Part shown: piece after piece, positions 9,801 through 18,336 of the stretch | How the letters are laid out: the number at the start of each line of letters is the position of its first letter | Position numbering within the stretch: position 1 is the stretch's first letter | DNA from: Kibdelosporangium persicum | Lineage (GTDB): Bacteria > Actinomycetota > Actinomycetes > Mycobacteriales > Pseudonocardiaceae | NCBI RefSeq assembly: GCF_013280595.1 | Contig: NZ_JAAATY010000027.1 | Location: 1 to 64,000 of the forward strand | DNA length: 64,000 nucleotides | Reading direction: 5' to 3' | Notes under the pieces: model-generated | The model's database searches: none | What the model was told of the DNA's origin: nothing | What the model saw: the letters and a program-made list of their open reading frames with translations, nothing else | Translations under genes and position numbers: made by a program

Positions 9801-10944
9801 CGCGATCCCCTCCCGCGGCGAGGATCGTCCGTGCCCTGACCGCGATGTCGGTCGTCGGATCCATCCGCACGATCCGGGACAACAGGCTCAGCCCTTCGGC
9901 GCGCTCACCGAGTCGCATCAGCGCCAACGCCTTGAACCAGAAGGTTTCCGCTTCCGGCCGCAGGCGCACCGCGTACTCGGCCGCGCTGAGCGCGCCGCGG
10001 TTGTCGCCAAGCGCCAGTCTCGCTCCGGCCAGGTCCGCCCAGAAATAGTGCTGGCTGTGATCGAAGTGCACGGCCAGTTCGAACGCCTCGACTGTGGCGT
10101 GCAGAAGGCCCGGATCGTCCAGGCCGACGGAGACGAGCCCGTCCGCCGACCCGGCCTCCGGCACGAGTCCCGCGTCGATCGGCATCCTGCCCAGCAGCCA
10201 CCACCCCGGGGCGAACTCCGGTGCCCACGCCAGCAGTTGTTGCAGCTTCGCCTTGGCTGTCGTGGTGTCCTGGGCACCGACCGCCGAGATGACCTCCTCG
10301 TGCAGTGCTTCCAGGTCCTCGGGCTTCGGTGGCGGTCCCCGCCAGCCACGGTGCACGTCGACAATGCCCGCGTAGAGGCCGTTCTTGTCGGCTTGGGCGA
10401 GCAGATCGACTCCCAGTTCGACCGTGCTCGGGTCCGCGCTGGTGGAACGGGCCACGAGGATCAGGCGATGCAGACCTTTCGCCAGCGAAGGCGGATCGTC
10501 GCGGTGAATTCTCGACAACAGGGACATCGCGTAGCCGAGGCGCCCGGCGTGCTCGTAGGCCTCGACCAACAGGGGCGCCGCGTAGGGATGAGGACGTGGC
10601 AGCACCCTCGCGGCCACGAGGTCTTGACGTGCGCCGTCGACGTCCCCGGCCGCCAAACGCAGCCGCGCCCGCCGACCGTGCAGATCCGACAGGTACAGCG
10701 AGAGATCCAAGGCCCGGCCGGGCTCCTTCCGCACCGCCCCCGCCGCACCGGACTCCAGAAGCCGCCGAATCGCCTGCAGCCGCGCGATCTCGGCATTGAG
10801 AACCACGGTCGCGGCACCCGTGTCACCGTTCTCAAGCGCCGCATCCAACTGGGCGAACGTCTCGTCCGGCGTGACCACCGCGTCAGCCAACGACTCCGCT
10901 TCGACGTCGTACAGCAGGAAAACCACGTCAGACAGCGTCCCCAC
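9793..10944 (-). CDS. TPR-like repeat protein, first gene of the CHAT operon
   Basis: A 383-residue all-helical protein with recurring helix pairs. The clearest TPR-like units are at the C-terminus (FWADLAGARLALGDNRGALS, then FWFKALALMRLGERAEG). TPR proteins commonly recognise substrates for CHAT proteases. The GTG at 10944 was chosen because upstream residues translate the tRNA-remnant region and are not protein-like. The end overlaps the CHAT gene start by 8 bases. It opens a four-gene co-oriented operon (TPR, CHAT, CBS-like, membrane). Confidence 0.6.
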   Translation of the reverse strand: MGTLSDVVFLLYDVEAESLADAVVTPDETFAQLDAALENGDTGAATVVLNAEIARLQAIRRLLESGAAGAVRKEPGRALDLSLYLSDLHGRRARLRLAAGDVDGARQDLVAARVLPRPHPYAAPLLVEAYEHAGRLGYAMSLLSRIHRDDPPSLAKGLHRLILVARSTSADPSTVELGVDLLAQADKNGLYAGIVDVHRGWRGPPPKPEDLEALHEEVISAVGAQDTTTAKAKLQQLLAWAPEFAPGWWLLGRMPIDAGLVPEAGSADGLVSVGLDDPGLLHATVEAFELAVHFDHSQHYFWADLAGARLALGDNRGALSAAEYAVRLRPEAETFWFKALALMRLGERAEGLSLLSRIVRMDPTTDIAVRARTILAAGGDRDD

Positions 10945-11177
10945 CGACCAACCTTCCCCTGTGCCTGCCCAGTAACGCCTGTATCGATCCCCTAGGTGAC
11001 AAAGTATCTGTGGCGGGCTCTGGGCACCACCGCGACACGGATGTGCCCGCACGACTCCGCCAGGGAAGGAGACGGACGAAGGTCCGGCACAGCAGTCGTA
11101 ACGCCACACCTCACGATCATGCCGACGGTGCCGACGGCAGTTCTGTCCACTCAGGATGGTCGACACTGCAAAATGCC

Positions 11178-11219
11178 TGCGGGTCAAAGGGATCGCAGGT
11201 TCAAGTCCTGTTGTCCCGG
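11178..11219 (+). other. 3' half of a tRNA-Pro-like gene: likely attachment-site remnant
   Basis: A T-arm is clear: stem GCAGG / CCTGT around the loop TTCAAGT (11200-11206), followed by an acceptor strand TGTCCCG (11212-11218). The anticodon-side sequence GGGTCAAAGG precedes it. This resembles the 3' part of actinobacterial tRNA-Pro. No matching 5' acceptor strand (CGGGACA), D-arm or 5' anticodon stem lies upstream, so the gene is truncated at about the anticodon loop. That is the usual crossover site of tyrosine-recombinase integrative elements. The adjoining terminator hairpin supports a real gene end. No integrase is in the window. Confidence 0.6.
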
Positions 11220-11228
11220 CGGTCGAGA

Positions 11229-11264
11229 GGGTCCGCACAGGTCGGCGCCTGTGCGGACCCTTTT
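11229..11264 (+). terminator. Rho-independent terminator after the tRNA remnant
   Basis: GGGTCCGCACAGG (11229-11241) pairs perfectly with CCTGTGCGGACCC (11248-11260) around a six-base loop, and four T residues follow. A 13-bp perfect GC-rich stem with a T tract is a strong intrinsic terminator for plus-strand transcription. It sits where a tRNA transcript would end. Confidence 0.85.
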
Positions 11265-11301
11265 CTCGATCTTGAAAAGATGGCCGGTGGCTGTCCGGAT
11301 G

Positions 11302-13452
11302 TCATCCGTGCTGGTCAGACGGCAGGGTTGTGCGCACCCGCTTACGGCCTGGCGTCCACCAGGTGAGGTCGCCGAGCATCGCCATTGTGGCGGGGACGAG
11401 CAGGCAGCGGACGACGGTCGCGTCCACGGCGATCGCGACCGCCAGGCCGACACCGAACATCTTGATCGTCGGGTCGTTGTTGGGCAGGAACGCGAGGAAG
11501 ACCCCGACCATGATCGCCGCCGCCGCGGTGATCACGCGGCCGGTGCCGAGCAGGCCTTCGCGGACCGATCGCAGGTTGTCCCCGGTCATGTTCCAGCGGC
11601 GCTGGACGTCGCTGAGCAGGAACACCTCGTAGTCCATCGACAGGCCGAACAGCAGGGCGAAGAGCATGAGCGGCACGAAGCTCGGAATGGGTACCGGACC
11701 GGAGAGCCCGATCCACGTCACGCCCCAGCCCCAGGTGAACACGGCGGTCAGGACGCCGTAGGCCGCTCCGACGGAGATGAAGTCCATCACGGCCGCCTTG
11801 AGGGCGAGCAGCGGTGCCCGGAAGGCCAGCAGCAGGACCGCGACCGACAGCAGCAGCACGACCGCGATGACGAGCGGCAGCTTGTCGGTGACCCGGTCGG
11901 CGAGGTCTACCCGGGCGGCGGTGTTGCCGCCGACGTGCACGGTCATGCCCGGCACGGACTGGCTCCGCAGGCGATGGACGAGGTCCGCCGTCGCCGGGTC
12001 ACCGCCCGAGGTCGATGCGACCACGTGGACCGTGACGACCCGCCTGTCGTCGGACGGCGTCGGTGGCCCGACGTCGGCGACCCCTGGCTGGGTGCGCACC
12101 ATCGCCACGAGTTGGGACATGCGGGGATCTTGGGCATCGGTGACCGGCGTGGGCAGCCGGCCGAGCACGGTCACCGGTGTGCCCGCGCCGGGACCGAATG
12201 CCGCTGAGATGGCGTCGTTCGCTTGGCGGACGGCGGTGGACGACGGCGAGGACCCGGCGTCCAGCTGGCCGAGTCGCAGGTCGGTCGCCGGTGCCGCGAG
12301 CAGGGCCAGCAGCACGATCGCGAAACCACCGGCCAGCCAGGGCCGTCGAGTCACCCGGTCGGCCTGGCGTGCCCAGAAACCACCGGAGCCGGCGCGGCGA
12401 GCCAGCCGGTTGTACAGCATCCCGCCGCGGGCGAGCCGTCGTCCGGCGAGCGAGGTCAGTGCGGGGAGCAGGGTGAGCGCGGCGAGAACGGCGAACAGGA
12501 CCGCGATCCCACAGGTCCAGGCAAGCGTTTGCAGCAGCGGCACCTCGGTCAGGCTCAGTCCCGCGAGCGCGACCGCGACCGTCACACCGGCGACGACCAC
12601 GGCCGTGCCGGAGTCGGCGACCGCGCGTTCGATGGCCGCTGGCACCGCGAGGCCCGACCGCGTCAGCGTGCGGAACCGGTTGAGCAGGAACAGGGAGTAG
12701 TCGATGCCGACGCCGAGGCCGACCATGAGAGCCAGGGTCGACGCCTGGGCCGGCATCGAGGTCAGGTTCCCGGCCAGCCCCACGATCTCCAGCGTCGCGA
12801 GCACCGAGAGCGCCGCGGTCAGCAGCGCCAGTGCCGCACCGGCGAGGCTGCCGAGCGCGAGGAAGAGCACGAGGGCGGCCAGGATCAGGCCGAAGTACTC
12901 GTTGCCTGTGCTGCCCGAGCCGTCGATGACCTGGGCGAATGCCCCGCCGGGAAGGACCCGCAGGCCGGCGTCGGCGGCGGGCCGGGCGGCGTCGGTCACC
13001 TTGTGCGCCATGGCCTTGGTGAGCTCCGCACGGCGGACGTCCAAGCCCACCGTGAACCAGCCGGTGCGTCCGTCCGCGGACAGCGACCGGTCCCGCGGCG
13101 AGGGTGGTTTCACCGTCGTCACGTGCTCGGCTGCCTGTAGGGAGGCCGCCGTCGCCGCCAGCACGCCGGAGCGGGCCCCGTCGTCCAGCCGCCCGTCCGG
13201 GGCCACCAGGATCACGGTCCCGCCGGTGAGCGGCGTCGCCGATGACGCCGTCAGATCCCGCACGAGTTGGGCGTCGGTACCCGGCAGGCTCACGTCGTTG
13301 TCCGTTGGTGTGCCGATCATTCGCGCACCCGTCACGAGCGCCAGCACCAGCAGCACCCACGCGACGATCACGACGAACCGGTGCCGGACGCACACCCGGC
13401 CCACCACCGCGACGGCCCGGGCGGCCTGGCCGTCATGTACCGCAGCACGCAA
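11302..13452 (-). CDS. MMPL/RND-family membrane exporter
   Basis: A 716-residue inner-membrane transporter of the MMPL family, which exports lipids or small molecules using the proton gradient. It has about 12 hydrophobic helices in two sets of six, each preceded by a large outer loop. The second set contains the typical GLSMDYEVFLLSDVQ, and the first has GLGVGIDYSLFLLNRF. The start is uncertain: TTG at 13452 is the longest, and GTG codons about 15 residues further in are alternatives. It is not coupled to the biosynthetic cluster, and no regulator is adjacent. Confidence 0.88.
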   Translation of the reverse strand: MRAAVHDGQAARAVAVVGRVCVRHRFVVIVAWVLLVLALVTGARMIGTPTDNDVSLPGTDAQLVRDLTASSATPLTGGTVILVAPDGRLDDGARSGVLAATAASLQAAEHVTTVKPPSPRDRSLSADGRTGWFTVGLDVRRAELTKAMAHKVTDAARPAADAGLRVLPGGAFAQVIDGSGSTGNEYFGLILAALVLFLALGSLAGAALALLTAALSVLATLEIVGLAGNLTSMPAQASTLALMVGLGVGIDYSLFLLNRFRTLTRSGLAVPAAIERAVADSGTAVVVAGVTVAVALAGLSLTEVPLLQTLAWTCGIAVLFAVLAALTLLPALTSLAGRRLARGGMLYNRLARRAGSGGFWARQADRVTRRPWLAGGFAIVLLALLAAPATDLRLGQLDAGSSPSSTAVRQANDAISAAFGPGAGTPVTVLGRLPTPVTDAQDPRMSQLVAMVRTQPGVADVGPPTPSDDRRVVTVHVVASTSGGDPATADLVHRLRSQSVPGMTVHVGGNTAARVDLADRVTDKLPLVIAVVLLLSVAVLLLAFRAPLLALKAAVMDFISVGAAYGVLTAVFTWGWGVTWIGLSGPVPIPSFVPLMLFALLFGLSMDYEVFLLSDVQRRWNMTGDNLRSVREGLLGTGRVITAAAAIMVGVFLAFLPNNDPTIKMFGVGLAVAIAVDATVVRCLLVPATMAMLGDLTWWTPGRKRVRTTLPSDQHG

Positions 13453-13506
13453 TCGATCCTCCAGCCCTCACCGCGGTTGACGTGGGCTTCCCGCCGCTGG
13501 AAGTCG

Positions 13507-14415
13507 TCAGCTGGCCGGCGTCGGCGACGGCGTGCCCGCGTCGGCCCGGAGCATCGACTGTTCGCGGCCGGGATGCCGCCGCGCCGACAGCACGGTCAGC
13601 GCCGTGGCCGCCACGCCCAAGACCAGGGAAGTCCAGATGTTCAGGCGCAGACCGAGAATCAGGTTCGCCGGATCGACCCGGAGCGCCTCGATCCACACCC
13701 GGCCCGCCGTGTAGAGCGCCACATACAGTCCGAAGGCGCGGCCGTGGCCGAGCTGGTACCGGCGGTCCGCCCAGATCACCACGGCGGCCACCCCGAAGGT
13801 CCACAGCAACTCGTAGAGGAACGCGGGGTGGAAGGTCCCGAGGACGACGGGCTGACCGTCCGGGCCGAGGACGGCTCGGCCCGCGGACTGGTCCCACTGG
13901 TGGATCCGCAGCCCCCAGGGCAGGTCGGTAGGGCCGCCGTACACCTCGTTGTTGAACCAGTTGCCCAGGCGGCCGATCCCCTGTGCCAGCGCGATGCCCG
14001 GAGCGGCCGCGTCGGCCATCGGCGGCAGCCGCACACCGGCACGTCTGGCGCCGATCCAGGCCCCGAGCGCGCCGAGCGCGACGGCGCCCCAGACGCCCAT
14101 GCCGCCTTCCCAGATGTACAGCGCGTGGATCGGATTGCCGTCGGGACCGAAATACGGCTGCCAGGAGGTGGCGACGTGGTACAGCCTGCCGCCGACAAGC
14201 CCGAAGGGGACCGCCCAGGTCGCGATGTCCACGATGACACCGGGCTTGCCTCCACGCCGCACCCACCGGCGTTCGGTGAGCCACACGGCGACGACAATGC
14301 CGATGATGATGCAGATGGCGTAGGCCCGCACCGGTACCGGCCCGAGGTACCAGACACCCTGGACCGGGCTCGGAATGACGGCACGGACCACGGCCGGCCC
14401 TTCCCCCAGAATCAT
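13507..14415 (-). CDS. lgt: Prolipoprotein diacylglyceryl transferase
   Basis: A 302-residue membrane enzyme that moves a diacylglyceryl group from phosphatidylglycerol to the lipobox Cys of prolipoproteins. The family signature GRLGNWFNNEVYGG is intact, with IPSPVQGVWYLGPVPVRAY at the N-terminus and GGRLYHVAT in the first loop. About seven membrane helices are visible. The length is normal. The ATG at 14415 gives a slightly longer N-terminus than usual. Actinomycetes often carry more than one copy, so this need not be the housekeeping gene. Confidence 0.93.
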   Translation of the reverse strand: MILGEGPAVVRAVIPSPVQGVWYLGPVPVRAYAICIIIGIVVAVWLTERRWVRRGGKPGVIVDIATWAVPFGLVGGRLYHVATSWQPYFGPDGNPIHALYIWEGGMGVWGAVALGALGAWIGARRAGVRLPPMADAAAPGIALAQGIGRLGNWFNNEVYGGPTDLPWGLRIHQWDQSAGRAVLGPDGQPVVLGTFHPAFLYELLWTFGVAAVVIWADRRYQLGHGRAFGLYVALYTAGRVWIEALRVDPANLILGLRLNIWTSLVLGVAATALTVLSARRHPGREQSMLRADAGTPSPTPAS

Positions 14416-15002
14416 CGCGACAGCATAGCCACGGACCCCAGGGACAACGGGTCAGGTGACCAAGTAGTGATCAGTGAATCGTCGCCCGGCGGCATGACGA
14501 GGACTTCGAAGAGGTGGGCTCCGGACACCATCTGCCGGAGCTTGATCATGCGTATGTCGCGAGAGCACCGAGTACAGGTGACAACGAGTCACCGGACCTG
14601 ATCACTGCTTGTCCGGGTGGTGAGCCACCTGACGGAACAGGTGGATGTTGCGGCGCACCATTCTGCGAAGGTCCGGTGCTGAGGTATGCCGCGAGCGCGG
14701 TCGGCGGCGCGCGCTACGCGCTTGCCGCCGGGACACGCGCCGCGGAAGGTGCGGACCGGCGCCATGGCAGGTGTCTTGATCGGCTTGCACGGATTGATCA
14801 CTACCGCCGGTTTTGTCAATGACTCTCCGTTTCTGTTGCCTTAGTACGACAGTGGAATGTGGACGCCGATCAATTCTCCGCGGGTGTGCCGAAATGAATC
14901 ATGGGACGATCCAGCGGCTCCGCGATGTGGTTGTTATGATGTGGTCGTTATCGGCGCGCAATGATCGATTTCGGGTGCTGTGTCCGCCGTTGGCCGGTGG
15001 AG
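14416..15002. other. Intergenic region left of the biosynthetic cluster
   Basis: About 590 bases between lgt and the LuxR-type regulator. Short frames on both strands have no recognisable product, poor codon character and no convincing ribosome binding site. No strong hairpin was noticed. The AT-richer stretch at 14810-15000 is a plausible promoter for the regulator, but I cannot assign -10/-35 boxes with confidence. Confidence 0.4.
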
Positions 15003-15839
15003 ATGTCGGATTTGACAGTTCCCGTCGGCGTGGTTCGGCGGGAATACGGGATATCTGGGACAGTGTTTTCAGGGAATGGGGGTGCCGCGGTGGGTGGCAG
15101 GGATCCCGACCGCATCGCCGATTTCGCCGGACCCGGTATCCGGACACTGGTGTGCGACCGCCAGCCAGTGATGCGGGAGGGCTTGGCCGCCATACTCGGC
15201 CGGGAGCCGGGCATCTCGGTCGCCGGCGCGGCCAGATCCCACGACGAGGCCGTCACGGCCGCACGGACGCGGCATCCGTCCGTCGCGGTCATCAGCCACG
15301 ATCCGCCTGATCTCGACGGCTTCGAGCTGACCGGGCAACTCGGCCGGCTGGACGGTGCGGTACGGCCGATCCTGCTGCTGGATGTGCCGCCGATCGCCGA
15401 TTCGGTGACACGGTTTCTGCGTGCCGGTGCCAGAGCCGTGCTCGACAAGGAGTTGGCGCCGGTGATGCTGCCTGCCACCGTGCGCGCGGTGTCCTCCGGC
15501 GGCGTGGTCATCGCACCGCCCGAAGCCGGACGGTTGGTCGACCAGCTGGAGCAACACCCCGTTCGCACCGGCCAGTTGGATCGTTTGTTGTCCGAGCGTG
15601 AGCGAGAAGTCTATCGGTACGTCGCGCAGGGGCTGAGCAATCGGGAGATCGCCGAAGCCATGTCGCTCACGGTCGCGACCGTCAAGTCCCACGTGCACAG
15701 CGTGGCCCGCAAGCTCGACGTCCGGGACCGTGTGCAGGCGGTGATCCTGGCCTACGAGACGGGCGTGATCCGGCCGAACGGCGTCCGGCGTAGTCCGAAG
15801 CCGAACGGGGTCCGGCAGCCTCTCCAAGGTCAGCGCTGA
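15003..15839 (+). CDS. LuxR/NarL-type orphan response regulator with atypical receiver
   Basis: A ~278-residue DNA-binding regulator. The receiver-like domain starts at RTLVCDRQPVMREGLAAIL. It keeps the acidic pocket and the late Lys (VLDKELA), but the phospho-acceptor position in VAVISHDPPDLDG appears to be Ser rather than Asp. The C-terminal LuxR helix-turn-helix is clear (SEREREVYRYVAQGLSNREI ... SHVHSVARKLDV). No histidine kinase is adjacent. It is the first gene at the left edge of the cluster and is convergent with the LanB-like gene, whose end it overlaps. ATG at 15003 is preceded by GGTGGAG. ATG 14961 and a GTG near 15090 are alternatives. Confidence 0.82.
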   Translation: MSDLTVPVGVVRREYGISGTVFSGNGGAAVGGRDPDRIADFAGPGIRTLVCDRQPVMREGLAAILGREPGISVAGAARSHDEAVTAARTRHPSVAVISHDPPDLDGFELTGQLGRLDGAVRPILLLDVPPIADSVTRFLRAGARAVLDKELAPVMLPATVRAVSSGGVVIAPPEAGRLVDQLEQHPVRTGQLDRLLSEREREVYRYVAQGLSNREIAEAMSLTVATVKSHVHSVARKLDVRDRVQAVILAYETGVIRPNGVRRSPKPNGVRQPLQGQR

Positions 15840-18172
15840 CCGACGGTGGCGGCAGGCGCCGGATCGGTGATCTGCAGCCGGATCTCTCCGAAGTAGTGGT
15901 TGCCTGCCGCGTCGGGGATCCACGTCTGGTCCGGCGTCGGCAGCATCTCCGAGATCACCACGTCGACGCGGTCACCGTGCTCGTCACGGGTGGCGCGGAG
16001 CATCGTGCACAGTGACGCCACGTAGAGCGGGCTGGTGAAGTCCACATACACGGGTTTGCGCTCGGTGGCGATCTTGACGAAGCACCGGTCCGGCAGCCCG
16101 AGCCGGGCGACCAGTCGCCGGCCCGCGAGATACCGTGCGGCGTCTCCCTTGAGCGTCAACAAATCCGCGAGTTCGGCTACGCGCGTGCGCCATGTCTCCC
16201 GGAACAGCACGAGCCGGTCGATCGTCACGCGCGGCGTGTGGGCGGCCGTGGACAGGCCACGGAACATGTTCACGGCCGTGGTCGACAGGAAGTGGGCGAA
16301 GAACTCGAGCACCGGCACGTCCTCGCCGTCAGGCAGCCTGCCCATCAACCGGTCGCCCGTCATGTGCAGGCGGACTGAGACGGTCGGCACCACGCGCCGG
16401 GCGTCCACGCCGGTCGCCTTGGCGAAGCCGATGTGCCGATCGGTAGGCGCGTCCTCGATCTGGACGTTGCGGCCGGCGTCCCGCGACCACATCGCCGGGA
16501 ACAGCGGCACCATCCGCGTCCGGCCGAAGTCCTCGATGGTCTGCCGCAGCAGCAGGTCCGGCTCGTCCCGGGACCACGTGCACCACCGGTCGGTCATCGG
16601 CGCGTACGCCAGGTGCAACTCGCCCAGCACGGCGGTGAAGTCACCGGAGTTGATGTCCGCCACGGACTTCGCGCAGACGATCAGGTCCGGACTGTGCACC
16701 CGTGCCCACGACCAGCCCGGCCGCTCGGCCGCGAACAACCGGTCCACCTGGCCGGACAACGCGGTGGCGTCCCGCCGGACACGCTTGTCACCCGGACCGG
16801 CGGGGAACAGTTCGGCCCACCGGCCGGCCAGTGCCCGCGCGATCCGGTCCACCGGTTTGACGTCGTCGCCCCAGAACAGGTCGATCGCCGGATGCCACAG
16901 GTCGGCGAGTGTCGGGTGCGGGACGTCTTGCGCCACCTTCCCGAACAGCCGTCGCAGGCCCTGTTCGTAGGTCCGGCCCAGTTCACTGGTGAGCCAGCGG
17001 GCCGCCTGGAGCACGATGCCCAGTGCCGGCGCCAGGTCGTCGAGCAACCGCCGCCCGATGACCATCCGCAGGTCACGGCTGGTGTCCTCGTAGCAGATCC
17101 CGCGTCCGGCGTACATCTGGCCGGAGCGGCGTCGCGCGGGCTTGCCGGTCAGTTCGCTGAAAGTGTTCTCCAGCAGCGACATGGCGCTCGCCAGTGCGTC
17201 CGGGTCGCCCGCGGCCTTGGCGACCTGGTCGCGGGCCGCGCGCAGCCGGTCGAGCCCGGCTTGCGCGGCGAACCGCGGATCCGCCGGCTCGATCGCGGCG
17301 ATCCGTTGCGCCAGCAGTGTTTCGGTGTGCGGACTGACCGGGAGGTTCGGGTCCCAGCGCAGGACTTTGCGGCGCACCAGATCGTCCAGCAGCCCCGAAC
17401 CATCCCTTTCGGACATGCCGAGTGTGCGCAGGATGTCCGCGGCCGTTCGGGTGCCGTCGCACAACGCGACCACGGCGGCTTCGTCGGACGTCAGCTCCAG
17501 CGGCGGCGATCCGGGCCGGTGCAGCTGTTCGCCGTCGAGAAGGTGGTGTGGCATCGGCGACGGCGGGAGCCACAGTTTCGTGCGCGGATCTTCCGCGAGC
17601 GTCGCCGCGTAGGTGGTGAGCGCCCATGGCTCGAGGAACACCTCGCGTCGCGCCAGCAGATCATCGCCCGGTGTCGCCCGCACGTCCTGCTCGCGCGGAT
17701 CGAGCTTGATCCAGCAGCCCGGACCGAAAAAACCGATCGTCTCGGTCTTGGTGCAGTACCGCTGCCAGAACCGGGCCAGCACGACTTCGCGGTAGCGGCG
17801 CTTGCTGTTGCGCGGTTTCGGCGGCCCGCTGCGGCGCAGCGAGTCCAGCAGCCCGGCAACCGCGGGATTCTGCCAGGTGATCGCCTCACGCAGGCGGACG
17901 TCTCCGGCGATCACGTCGACCTGACCGGACGACTCGGTCAGTGTCTCGGCGAACCGCGCCTCGAACTCCGCCGTCCCGGCCTCGCCGGCCAGACAGGCGT
18001 CGGCGATCGCGGCGCACTCCGGCGCGGCCAGCCGATCCACCCAGGCTGCCGGGAAACCCGTCGTGCGCAGCAACGCGTCCCGCCAGATCGACCAGCCGGT
18101 GTCGCCGAGCGTGAACCGGTGTGCGGGCGACTCGCCGGCGCGAACGGCCGACGGCGAGAAGGTCGTCGTCAT
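15830..18172 (-). CDS. LanB-like dehydratase-family protein (glutamylation-type domain only)
   Basis: A ~780-residue member of the lantibiotic dehydratase N-terminal family. It shows the conserved helical segment RRYREVVLARFWQRY, the Gly-rich TIGFFGPGCW and, later, SVRLHMTGD and RLVLFRETW blocks. Full LanB enzymes (~1000 residues) glutamylate Ser/Thr using glutamyl-tRNA and then eliminate. This protein is short and shows no elimination domain, like the stand-alone glutamylation partners and the PEARL peptide aminoacyl-tRNA ligases. No precursor peptide is visible nearby, so it may add an aminoacyl group from tRNA to a small molecule or a carrier. ATG 18172 (MTTTFSPS) fits the divergent SARP-box promoter better than the longer frame. 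Confidence 0.75.
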   Translation of the reverse strand: MTTTFSPSAVRAGESPAHRFTLGDTGWSIWRDALLRTTGFPAAWVDRLAAPECAAIADACLAGEAGTAEFEARFAETLTESSGQVDVIAGDVRLREAITWQNPAVAGLLDSLRRSGPPKPRNSKRRYREVVLARFWQRYCTKTETIGFFGPGCWIKLDPREQDVRATPGDDLLARREVFLEPWALTTYAATLAEDPRTKLWLPPSPMPHHLLDGEQLHRPGSPPLELTSDEAAVVALCDGTRTAADILRTLGMSERDGSGLLDDLVRRKVLRWDPNLPVSPHTETLLAQRIAAIEPADPRFAAQAGLDRLRAARDQVAKAAGDPDALASAMSLLENTFSELTGKPARRRSGQMYAGRGICYEDTSRDLRMVIGRRLLDDLAPALGIVLQAARWLTSELGRTYEQGLRRLFGKVAQDVPHPTLADLWHPAIDLFWGDDVKPVDRIARALAGRWAELFPAGPGDKRVRRDATALSGQVDRLFAAERPGWSWARVHSPDLIVCAKSVADINSGDFTAVLGELHLAYAPMTDRWCTWSRDEPDLLLRQTIEDFGRTRMVPLFPAMWSRDAGRNVQIEDAPTDRHIGFAKATGVDARRVVPTVSVRLHMTGDRLMGRLPDGEDVPVLEFFAHFLSTTAVNMFRGLSTAAHTPRVTIDRLVLFRETWRTRVAELADLLTLKGDAARYLAGRRLVARLGLPDRCFVKIATERKPVYVDFTSPLYVASLCTMLRATRDEHGDRVDVVISEMLPTPDQTWIPDAAGNHYFGEIRLQITDPAPAATVGQR

Positions 18173-18206
18173 GGTGCCAGCGTGGTGGCGGCTGGTACAG
18201 CCGCGC

Positions 18207-18257
18207 ATACAGGTGCCATACAGGGACATGAATATCGCGCCTGTATGGCACCTGTAT
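18207..18257. promoter_or_regulatory. Divergent SARP-box array 1 (perfect 18-bp inverted repeat)
   Basis: ATACAGGTGCCATACAGG (18207-18224) recurs as its exact reverse complement at 18240-18257 across a 15-base spacer. Each arm holds two ATACAGG heptamers whose starts are 11 bp apart, the hallmark of SARP activator sites. It lies between the LanB-like gene (minus) and the radical SAM-cupin-cyclase-aminotransferase operon (plus), so each arm can serve one direction. The SARP encoded at 46.66 kb is the obvious candidate ligand. Confidence 0.85.
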
Positions 18258-18336
18258 CCAGCGCCGACACGCTGAGAACGCCGGTTGGTGATCGCCCGGC
18301 CGGACGGATCGCCGGTCGGTTTACGGGAGGAGTGCC

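Noticed and set aside
11010-11366. Plus-strand frame across the tRNA remnant
   Set aside because: It is translated tRNA and terminator sequence, a common false ORF with no protein character.
14514-14822. Frames on both strands between lgt and the LuxR regulator
   Set aside because: No recognisable product, no ribosome binding site and atypical composition.
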